From CAVOHU01 sp963817885 (GTDB taxonomy: Bacteria > Acidobacteriota > Vicinamibacteria > Vicinamibacterales > JAKQTR01): a stretch of DNA of 64,000 nucleotides. Position numbers and translations under genes: made by a program. Of the stretch, positions 8,973 through 15,711 are shown piece after piece (position 1 is the stretch's first letter; each line of letters starts with the position of its first letter). The DNA is taken from NCBI GenBank assembly GCA_963817885.1, contig CAWFQE010000006.1:310001-374000 (forward strand), in the 5' to 3' direction. A model generated the notes under the pieces. That model did not search any database, was not told the origin of the DNA, and saw only the letters and a list, made by a program, of their open reading frames with translations.

Positions 8973-10907
8973 ATGACGGTCGAGGACTATCGCGCCGGCC
9001 CCGCTGAACCGGGTGCCACGGATCGGGTTTCGATCGCGGAGCGCGAGAAGCTCGATCTCTACACCGACCGCGCTGCCGGCTTCGACCGTGCGGTTGCGCG
9101 CGCCGACCGGCTGTCGCTGATCATTTCGTATGCCCGCGGCGCGTGCTTCGCCGTGGCGGTGGCCGCCGTGGCCGCTGTGACGTTCTGGCAGGGATCCCCT
9201 CGCGCCGTGCTCTGGACCGTGGCGCTGGCCTCGGCGCTCGTCTTCCTCGCCCTCATCGTCGCCCATACGCGCGTGGACGCGCGGAAGCGCTGGAACCAGA
9301 CGCGGGCCCGCCAGAACCGCGATCAGGCGGCCAGGGTCCGCCGCGAATGGAGTTCGGTGCCGCGCGCGGATCTCGGGGGTACGCCGCCCGACCATCCCTT
9401 CGCCGAGGATCTCGATCTGTTTGGCCGCGCGTCGCTCGCCGACCTGCTGGGCGCGCCGGCGACGCCGGAGGGCCGGCGCCGGCTCGCCGCGTGGATCCTC
9501 GCACCCTCGACCACCGCCGCGATCCGAGGCCGGCAGGCAGGCGTCGCGGAGCTGGCGGGTGAACTCGAGTGGCGGCAGCAGGTCCACGCGCTCGGACAGC
9601 AGGCGGAGTTCGATCCGATCCGCCTCGGAAAATTCGTGGCCTGGGCCGAAGAGCCTCCCTGGCTCCTCGCCCGCCCCTGGCTCATCTGGACGTCGCGGAT
9701 TCTCCCGGCCATCACCATGGCACTGGGAGCGCTGCAGTGGTTTGGGGGAACGAACGCCGCCTACTGGCTGCCAGTCCTGCTGGTGAACCTCGTCGTCTGG
9801 TACGCGACCGGGCACAGAGTGCAGGAGACGTTTGACCGAATCGAGCTCCTGCAGTCCGCGCGGGAGGACGGCGAGCGGCTGTTCCGGGTCGTGCGCGAGC
9901 ACTCGTTTCGATCGGCGAGCCTCACCACGCTCGTGTCTTCGCTCGGGTCGGGTCCTTCGACAGCCGATGCGGCTTTCAGGCGGTTTGGCCGCCTGGCGAG
10001 CCTCGCCGACCTGCGACACTCGAGCCTGGCGTACTTCCCGGTCAACGCGGTCTCGCTCTGGGATCTGCACGTGCTCCTCGCGCTCGAGCGGTGGAAAGCC
10101 GCCTCGGGTGGATTGGTCCGTCAGTGGTTCGAGACCATCGGCGAATTCGAGGGGCTCTCGGCGCTGGCCGGCCTGAGTCACGACAACCCCGACTGGGTCT
10201 TTCCCGAGTTCGCCGCCCAGGAGTCCGTGGTGCTCGACGCTCGCGGCCTCGCCCACCCGATGCTGCCGCGCGGCGTCCGCGTGGCCAATGACGTTCGCAT
10301 CGGGCCGCCGGGCCGGTTCCTGTTCATCACCGGATCGAACATGTCGGGCAAGAGCACGCTGCTTCGGGCGGTTGGCGTCAACCTCGTGCTGGCCGAAGCG
10401 GGCGGGCCGGTGTGCGCGACATTTCTGCGGCTGCCGAGGGTTGAACTGCGCACGATGATGCGGGTGCAGGACTCCCTCGAGCTCGGCGTCTCCTACTTCA
10501 TGGCGTCACTGAACCGGCTGCGGCAGGTGATCGCGCCCGGGACGGCCGACCGCGCCGAGCAGAGGGTGATTCTCTATCTGCTCGATGAGATCCTCCAGGG
10601 CACCAACACGGCCGAACGGCAGATAGCCGTAAGGACGATCGTGCGGCACCTGCTCGCCCGGCCGGCAATCGGTGCACTGACCTCCCACGATCTGACGCTG
10701 GCCGAGGTCGACGATATTCGAGCGGCCGCTGACGCGATCCACTTCACCGAGTCGGTCGACGGAGCGGGCGCCACCGCTCGGCTATCGTTCGATTACCGTA
10801 TCAGGCCCGGCGTTGCCACCTCGCGCAACGCGCTGAAGCTGTTGCGCCTCATCGGGCTGGAGGCCGAGGAGCAACCGGCCACGGATCGGCAGGGCGATCC
10901 GCACTGA
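8973..10907 (+). CDS. Membrane-anchored MutS-like ATPase
   Basis: A 644-residue protein with a MutS-type ABC ATPase at its C-terminus: Walker A GSNMSGKSTLLR at about residues 453-464 and Walker B/dimer segment LYLLDEILQGTNTAE. Unlike MutS it has no mismatch-recognition domain. It has four predicted membrane segments, two at about residues 50-98 and two at about 228-275, with a lever-like helical region between these and the ATPase. Such membrane MutS relatives are widespread but uncharacterised. The gene begins 17 bases after the thiolase on the same strand, yet nothing links it to fatty-acid metabolism. It ends 15 bases before the convergent yigZ gene. Confidence 0.8.
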   Translation: MTVEDYRAGPAEPGATDRVSIAEREKLDLYTDRAAGFDRAVARADRLSLIISYARGACFAVAVAAVAAVTFWQGSPRAVLWTVALASALVFLALIVAHTRVDARKRWNQTRARQNRDQAARVRREWSSVPRADLGGTPPDHPFAEDLDLFGRASLADLLGAPATPEGRRRLAAWILAPSTTAAIRGRQAGVAELAGELEWRQQVHALGQQAEFDPIRLGKFVAWAEEPPWLLARPWLIWTSRILPAITMALGALQWFGGTNAAYWLPVLLVNLVVWYATGHRVQETFDRIELLQSAREDGERLFRVVREHSFRSASLTTLVSSLGSGPSTADAAFRRFGRLASLADLRHSSLAYFPVNAVSLWDLHVLLALERWKAASGGLVRQWFETIGEFEGLSALAGLSHDNPDWVFPEFAAQESVVLDARGLAHPMLPRGVRVANDVRIGPPGRFLFITGSNMSGKSTLLRAVGVNLVLAEAGGPVCATFLRLPRVELRTMMRVQDSLELGVSYFMASLNRLRQVIAPGTADRAEQRVILYLLDEILQGTNTAERQIAVRTIVRHLLARPAIGALTSHDLTLAEVDDIRAAADAIHFTESVDGAGATARLSFDYRIRPGVATSRNALKLLRLIGLEAEEQPATDRQGDPH

Positions 10908-10922
10908 GCCGCCCTGGGCAGA

Positions 10923-11537
10923 CTACCCCTCGACGATGGAGGCCTGTCCCCGGGTCGCGTCCATGACCGCTGTTCGAAACGCCGCGAGGTGACCTTTCGG
11001 CAGCCTCAACTCGAACCGGACGTCGGCGTGAAAGGCCTGGTCGAGGATTTCCACCTCGAAACCCGCGAACAGCTGCTGCAGCGCGTCGACCTTCGAATAG
11101 TCGGTCACCAGGATCAGCGCCGCCCACTCGACGCGGTCGATGAGCGCGAGGCCAGCCAGCGCGCGCTGCAGGCCGCCGCTGTACGCCCTGACGAGCCCGC
11201 CCGTGCCGAGCTTGGTTCCGCCGTAGTACCGCGTGACGACCGCCACGACGTCGCCCACGCCGCTGTGTTGAAGGGCCGCAAGCATCGGCCGTCCGGCCGT
11301 GCCGTGCGGCTCGCCGTCGTCGCTCATCCCGACGCGGGCGCTCGTCCCGGGCGGCCCGACCAGGTAGGCCCAGCAGTTGTGCGTCGCATCCGGAAACTCG
11401 GCTCGGATGCGATCGATGAAGGCCGAGGCCTCGTCAACGGTCGACGCGCGGTCGACCGTGGCGATGAATCGGCTGTGCTTGATTTCCTCGTCGACCCGGA
11501 TTGTCGACGCGGGCACCTTGTAGCGTGTGGTCGGCAT
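10923..11537 (-). CDS. yigZ: YigZ/IMPACT family protein
   Basis: A 204-residue member of the UPF0029/YigZ family, small cytoplasmic proteins of two alpha/beta domains related to the eukaryotic translation regulator IMPACT. Their exact bacterial role is unsettled. The signature lies in SDDGEPHGTAGRPMLAAL and VTRYYGGTKLGTGGLVRAY. I chose the ATG at 11537 because GGAG lies 9 bases upstream and the length then equals that of E. coli YigZ. Two ATG codons at 11555 and 11558 are possible alternatives. It is divergent from the MerR gene. Confidence 0.88.
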   Translation of the reverse strand: MPTTRYKVPASTIRVDEEIKHSRFIATVDRASTVDEASAFIDRIRAEFPDATHNCWAYLVGPPGTSARVGMSDDGEPHGTAGRPMLAALQHSGVGDVVAVVTRYYGGTKLGTGGLVRAYSGGLQRALAGLALIDRVEWAALILVTDYSKVDALQQLFAGFEVEILDQAFHADVRFELRLPKGHLAAFRTAVMDATRGQASIVEG

Positions 11538-11651
11538 CTGATCAGGCTCCGACATCATACCGCCCGGCCCGGCCGGAGCAGGAGATCGCCCGCCTCCAGC
11601 CGCCAGCCTGTCCTCTTCCCATCCTTGATTTGTGCCTGAATCCTGGCGACA

Positions 11652-11680
11652 CTTGACCTGTCTATGACTGACAGGTTGAG
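11652..11680. promoter_or_regulatory. MerR-type operator/promoter
   Basis: Upstream of the MerR gene lies the dyad ACCTGTC-N7-GACAGGT (11656-11676), within a longer imperfect palindrome (11652-11680) that includes a -35-like TTGACC. MerR regulators bind dyads placed between promoter boxes with unusually long spacing, so autoregulation, possibly also affecting divergent yigZ, is likely. The -10 box is not obvious. Confidence 0.55.
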
Positions 11681-11694
11681 ACTGGGGGTAGACG

Positions 11695-12225
11695 ATGACC
11701 GTGTCGATGCTGGCCGGCCGGTGCGGGCTTTCGCGCAGCACCCTGCTCTACTACGAGTCGATCGGGCTGCTGCGCCGCCCGCCACGGACCGAAGGGAACT
11801 ACCGCGCCTACGGTGACGCCGATCTGCTGCGCTTGCAGCAGATCGGCCTCTATCGCAAGGTCGGTCTGAGCCTGGAGGCGATCCGCACCGTGCTGGATCA
11901 ACCGCGAGGGAACGCATCCTCGGTGCTCGAGCGGCGGCTGGTCGAGATCGACAGGGAGATCGAAACCCTTCGCGGCCACCAGCGCGCAATTCTGCGCCTG
12001 CTGGAACGGTCGCGGACCCTCAGGAGGACCGAGATGATCACGAAAGACAAGTGGGTGGCCATCATGCGCGGGGCGGGATTCAACGACGGGGACATGAATC
12101 GCTGGCACTCGGAGTTCGAGAAATCGGCCCCGGAGGAGCACCAGGAGTTCCTGGAGTTCCTCCATATCCAGCCTGACGAGATCAAGAAGATCCGCGAATG
12201 GAGCAGGAAGGGCACGCACGCGTAG
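11695..12225 (+). CDS. MerR family transcriptional regulator
   Basis: A 176-residue regulator. Residues 1-70 form the MerR winged helix-turn-helix (SMLAGRCGLSRSTLLYYESI ... GNYRAYGDADLLRL). A dimerising coiled coil follows (about 75-110, ERRLVEIDREIETLRGHQ) and then a C-terminal segment, KDKWVAIMRGAGFNDGDMNRWH. This tail recurs in a subgroup of MerR proteins and lacks the cysteines of metal sensors, so an organic ligand or partner is more likely than a metal. The msrB gene begins 137 bases downstream on the same strand; co-control in a stress response is possible but not shown. Confidence 0.85.
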   Translation: MTVSMLAGRCGLSRSTLLYYESIGLLRRPPRTEGNYRAYGDADLLRLQQIGLYRKVGLSLEAIRTVLDQPRGNASSVLERRLVEIDREIETLRGHQRAILRLLERSRTLRRTEMITKDKWVAIMRGAGFNDGDMNRWHSEFEKSAPEEHQEFLEFLHIQPDEIKKIREWSRKGTHA

Positions 12226-12362
12226 TCGCGGCGGGAAGGGCGAGGGGCGCGCGGAAGGGGGCGGCCGGGCAGGCTACCGGTTCTGAAGGAACCCGCCAGG
12301 CCCTCTTCCGCGTCCAAACGTGACGGGGGCCGGTAACCCGGGACCACGCGCAGGACGGCACC

Positions 12363-12776
12363 ATGGCCAGCAGACCGGAATCCGCTTTCGACGTTGAAAA
12401 GCCCGACGCCGACTGGCAGCAGATCCTCACGCCGGAGCAGTTCGCCGTGTTGCGCCGCCACGGGACCGAGCGCGCGGGAACCAGCCCCCTGCTCGAGGAA
12501 CACCGTGACGGCACGTTCTCTTGCGCCGGCTGCGGCCAGGCGCTGTTCACCTCGAGCACCAAGTACGAGAGCGGGTCGGGCTGGCCCAGCTTCTATGCTC
12601 CCCTCCCGGATGCCATCGGGACGAAGGCCGATCGCAGCCTGGGGACGGAACGCATCGAGATCTTCTGCAAGCGATGCGGGGGACACCTCGGACACGTGTT
12701 TCCGGACGGTCCCAGGCCGACCGGGGAACGCTACTGCACCAACGGCGCAGCGCTCAAATTCACCCCGTCCAAGTAG
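12363..12776 (+). CDS. msrB: Peptide-methionine (R)-S-oxide reductase
   Basis: A 137-residue cytoplasmic MsrB that reduces methionine-R-sulfoxide in proteins with thioredoxin. The zinc site is formed by Cys54/Cys57 (CAGC) and Cys102/Cys105 (CKRC). The catalytic Cys125 sits in RYCTNGAAL, and the substrate loop ESGSGWPSFYAP is intact. There is no export signal. The 137 bases before it hold GC-rich short dyads but no promoter I can name. Confidence 0.95.
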   Translation: MASRPESAFDVEKPDADWQQILTPEQFAVLRRHGTERAGTSPLLEEHRDGTFSCAGCGQALFTSSTKYESGSGWPSFYAPLPDAIGTKADRSLGTERIEIFCKRCGGHLGHVFPDGPRPTGERYCTNGAALKFTPSK

Positions 12777-12857
12777 CCACCGCAGGCGGATCGTGATGGC
12801 AGGCGTCTCCCGGACCGAAGCCGGCCACGGACACCGGCCAGAGGTCCGTGTATCAAC

Positions 12858-12892
12858 TGCACAATCTGCACTCTCCAGCTGCTGATTTTGCA
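12858..12892. promoter_or_regulatory. Pair of NtrC-like upstream activator sites
   Basis: Two 13-base motifs of the same type stand in opposite orientation with centres 22 bases apart: TGCACAATCTGCA at 12858-12870 and TGCTGATTTTGCA at 12880-12892, whose reverse complement is TGCAAAATCAGCA. Both are internal dyads (TGC-N7-GCA), resembling enhancer sites of NtrC-type activators. They lie about 110-140 bases before the predicted sigma-54 start. The activator encoded at 21330-22667 is the obvious candidate to bind here. Confidence 0.65.
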
Positions 12893-12974
12893 CTCTGCCC
12901 TGATGCTCTTCTCCCTTGAAGACCGCAAGTCATTGATTCCATTGAGACAACCATTCCGCAACCCGGGATGTCGT

Positions 12975-12990
12975 CGGCACGACCGTTGCG
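12975..12990 (+). promoter_or_regulatory. Sigma-54 promoter (-24/-12)
   Basis: The sequence CGGCACGACCGTTGCG matches the sigma-54 consensus TGGCACG-N4-TTGCW at all but the flanking positions, with GG (12976-12977) and GC (12988-12989) separated by exactly ten bases. The transcript should start near 13001, some 45 bases before the PqqD-like gene. With the activator sites upstream and a sigma-54 activator at the end of the gene series, this is a strong prediction. Confidence 0.75.
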
Positions 12991-13046
12991 TCGGCAGATC
13001 GCAGGGGGGCACTGTCCTCTCGGCCAGAACGTGAGGTAAATCGCCA

Positions 13047-13301
13047 TTGCTCCAAGACGTCTCCCGCCTTCGCGACTTGGCGGTCAACGACTCGGGATTC
13101 CTGTTCGATCCAGTCACCGGCCAGTCTTTCATGCTGAACGAAACGGGCCTGGCCGTGCTGCGGGCGCTCAAGGACAACCGGCCCATCGAGGAGATTTCCG
13201 CCATCCTCGGCCAGCAGTTCGAGCTCGATCCGGCTGACGAGGTCACCAGGGACATCGAGGCCTTCGTGGCGCGTCTTCGCGAGCACGGTCTCGTTCGATG
13301 A
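13047..13301 (+). CDS. PqqD-family small protein
   Basis: An 84-residue winged-helix protein of the PqqD type, with the pattern FLFDPVTGQSFMLNETGLAV followed by helices ending in DIEAFVARLREHGLV. PqqD proteins and PqqD-like domains bind precursor peptides and hand them to modifying enzymes. Related small proteins also occur near HPr-kinase-like and exosortase-associated genes. The start is TTG at 13047: GAGGT lies 9 bases upstream, and no ATG or GTG is available in frame before an upstream stop. It overlaps the ATP-grasp gene by 4 bases, so the two proteins very probably act together. No short precursor-peptide gene is evident nearby. Confidence 0.78.
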   Translation: MLQDVSRLRDLAVNDSGFLFDPVTGQSFMLNETGLAVLRALKDNRPIEEISAILGQQFELDPADEVTRDIEAFVARLREHGLVR

Positions 13302-14374
13302 CGTTCCGCGTCGAATGTTCGATTGCGGTGACCGGTGTGAACGCCACCGACAACCCTGCGCCCGGGGTGGCAGTCGCCCGTGCGCTCAGGCACGAGCCTA
13401 AATTCGCGGGACGGGTTGTCGGCCTTGGCTATGACGCCCTGGATCCCGGGTTCTATGCCGATGGGCTCCTGGATGGCGGGGCGATTCTCCCGTTCCCGTC
13501 GGCGGGACGCGGGGTGTTCTTCGACCGGCTGCGCGAGCTGAAAGGCGTGCTCGGTTTCGACGTGCTGATTCCAACGCTGGACTCGGAGATGCGCGCGGTT
13601 TCTGTTCTTTCCGAAGCCCTGCGCGCCGAGCGCATTCTGACCTTCGTCCCGACGCTGGACGCGATCGAACGCTCGTCAAAGCCCAGGCTGGCGCAACTCG
13701 GCGAGGCTGCGGGGATTCGCGTGCCCGAGTCCGAGGCCGTGGTGACCTCCGACGCCCTGTCGAAGTCGGCGCGGCGGCTTGGCCTGCCGATGGTGGTCAA
13801 GGGGCTGTACTACGGCGCGCGCGTCGTGCACACGGACGCCGACGCCGTGTCGGCCTTTCATCACTTCTCGGCGACCTGGGGCGTCCCCGTCATCGTCCAG
13901 CGGCACGTCGACGGCGATGAGTACAACGTCGCCGCGCTCGGGGACGGGAAGGGAAATCTTGTCGGCGCCGTCGCCATGCGCAAGCTGGCCCTGACCGACA
14001 AGGGAAAGGGGTGGGCCGGCGTCACGGTCGACAACCCTGCTCTTCTCGCGATCGCCGAGCGCGTGGTTGGCGCGCTCCGCTGGAAAGGCCCGCTCGAGGT
14101 CGAGATCCTGGCCGCGAAGAACGGGACGGACCTGTTCGTCATCGAGATCAACCCGCGTTTTCCCGCCTGGATCTACCTGGCGGCCGGCGCCGGCCAGAAC
14201 CTTCCCTACGCCTGCCTCGGCCTGGCGCTCGGGATGAATGTGCCGAGCCGTCTCCCGCCGGGCCGGCCCGGCACCATGTTCGTGCGAATCTCGCTCGACC
14301 AGATTGCCGATCTCTCCACCTACAGCCGGCTTGTCGCGTCCGGCATCGTCACGGCGCCGACGGAGCCGGCCTGA
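13298..14374 (+). CDS. ATP-grasp ligase
   Basis: A 358-residue protein with an N-terminal Rossmann-like domain (residues 8 to about 115), then an ATP-grasp fold: the ATP-binding lysine in GLPMVVKGLYYGA, the lid region IVQRHVDGDEYNVAAL, and the metal-binding end EVEILA ... FVIEINPRFPAW. Enzymes of this type join a carboxylate to an amine or thiol through an acyl phosphate; the architecture is like carbamoyl-phosphate synthase and PylC. Its stop codon overlaps the start of the decarboxylase gene (TGATG). Together with the PqqD-like protein this suggests ligation of an amino acid to a carrier, peptide or small molecule, but no substrate can be named. Confidence 0.82.
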   Translation: MTFRVECSIAVTGVNATDNPAPGVAVARALRHEPKFAGRVVGLGYDALDPGFYADGLLDGGAILPFPSAGRGVFFDRLRELKGVLGFDVLIPTLDSEMRAVSVLSEALRAERILTFVPTLDAIERSSKPRLAQLGEAAGIRVPESEAVVTSDALSKSARRLGLPMVVKGLYYGARVVHTDADAVSAFHHFSATWGVPVIVQRHVDGDEYNVAALGDGKGNLVGAVAMRKLALTDKGKGWAGVTVDNPALLAIAERVVGALRWKGPLEVEILAAKNGTDLFVIEINPRFPAWIYLAAGAGQNLPYACLGLALGMNVPSRLPPGRPGTMFVRISLDQIADLSTYSRLVASGIVTAPTEPA

Positions 14375-15711
14375 TGAAGCCCCGCTACGCCCCGCCCGAT
14401 ATCGTGCGCCAGGCGCTTGGGGGCCTCAACAAGTTCGGCCCGCGGCCCGCGGTGCAATCGTTCGATCGATTCGAGAACCTTGCCATCTCGGATCTCGCGC
14501 TGCAATACGGATCTCCGCTGTTTCTGTTCTCGGAGCGGCTGATGCGCGAGCGGTACCGGGAGCTGCGGAACCAGATGGCGTCGAGGTTCGAGCGCTTCTC
14601 GCTCGGATGGTCGTACAAGACGAATTACCTCGGGGCGATCTGCCGGGTGTTTCACCAGGAAGGCGCGCTGGCCGAGGTCGTGTCGGGCCTGGAGCTGCAG
14701 ATGGCCCTGCGGCTGGGCATGCCCGGCAGGCAGATCCTGTTCAACGGTCCCGCCAAGAGCGAAGCGGACCTCGAGATGGCGTTTCGTGAGGGCGCGCGGG
14801 TCCACCTCGACCATCTCGACGAGGTCAACCTGGCCGAGCGCGTGGCGGAACGGCTGGACGTCCGGCCGGAAGTCGGCGTCCGCGTCAACATCGCGGAACT
14901 GCCCGTCCCGCTGTGGGATCGATTCGGCTTCAATCTCGAGAACGGCCAGGCGCAGGCTGCCTGCCGCCGGATCGTGCGCAGCCGGTGCCTGGACCTGCGG
15001 GCGCTGCACCTGCACGTCGGGACATTCATTCAGGACCCCGACGTGTATCGGCAGGCTGCGCGCGGGCTGGCCGGGCTGGCGCGCGCGGTCGAACGGGAAC
15101 TGGGGCCGCGCATCGAGACGCTCGATCTTGGCGGCGGGTTCGCGTCACGCAACACGCTCCAGTCGCAGTATCTTCCCGGCGAGGACTCGACGCCCTCGTT
15201 CGGCGAGTACGTCGAACGGCTGGCCGCGGGGCTGGACGAGGTCTACGGCACGGATGTTCCCCACGTGGTGCTGGAGAGCGGCCGTGCACTGATCGACGAA
15301 GCGGGCGCGCTCGTGGCGAGCGTGGTCGGGAACAAGCGCCTGACCGACGGCCGGAGGGCCGTCATCCTCGACGCGGGCGTGAACCTGCTTCCCACGGCCT
15401 GGTGGTACCTCCACGACGTGCGGCCGGCGCAGCCCACCCCCGGCACGGCCGAGCCGACCGTGTTCTACGGCCCCCTGTGCATGAACATCGACGTGGTCCG
15501 CGATCGGATCATGTTCCCGCCGTTGAAGGTCGGCGACCGGGTGGTCATCCGGCACGTCGGCGCCTACAACGTGAGCCAGTGGACCCAGTTCATCGCGGCG
15601 CGACCCAACGTCGTGCTGGTGTCCCCTGGAGGGAATCACGCGGTCATCAGGCGCGCCGAGAACCTCGACACCTTGCTGCAGCAGGAGGTGATGGCCCCGT
15701 GGCTCGGCTGA
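14374..15711 (+). CDS. PLP-dependent decarboxylase, alanine-racemase fold (LysA-like)
   Basis: A 445-residue fold-III PLP enzyme of the diaminopimelate/ornithine decarboxylase group. The Schiff-base lysine is Lys82 (WSYKTNY). Phosphate and substrate elements are HLHVGTF, LDLGGGFAS, LESGRAL, GPLCMNIDVV with the active-site Cys, and GAYN near the C-terminus. The N-terminal 35 residues are an extension. True LysA is normally a housekeeping gene elsewhere, so here a specialised amino-acid decarboxylation is likely, giving an amine for the ATP-grasp reaction or modifying its product. It overlaps both neighbours by one base and so belongs to the sigma-54 operon. Confidence 0.87.
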   Translation: MKPRYAPPDIVRQALGGLNKFGPRPAVQSFDRFENLAISDLALQYGSPLFLFSERLMRERYRELRNQMASRFERFSLGWSYKTNYLGAICRVFHQEGALAEVVSGLELQMALRLGMPGRQILFNGPAKSEADLEMAFREGARVHLDHLDEVNLAERVAERLDVRPEVGVRVNIAELPVPLWDRFGFNLENGQAQAACRRIVRSRCLDLRALHLHVGTFIQDPDVYRQAARGLAGLARAVERELGPRIETLDLGGGFASRNTLQSQYLPGEDSTPSFGEYVERLAAGLDEVYGTDVPHVVLESGRALIDEAGALVASVVGNKRLTDGRRAVILDAGVNLLPTAWWYLHDVRPAQPTPGTAEPTVFYGPLCMNIDVVRDRIMFPPLKVGDRVVIRHVGAYNVSQWTQFIAARPNVVLVSPGGNHAVIRRAENLDTLLQQEVMAPWLG

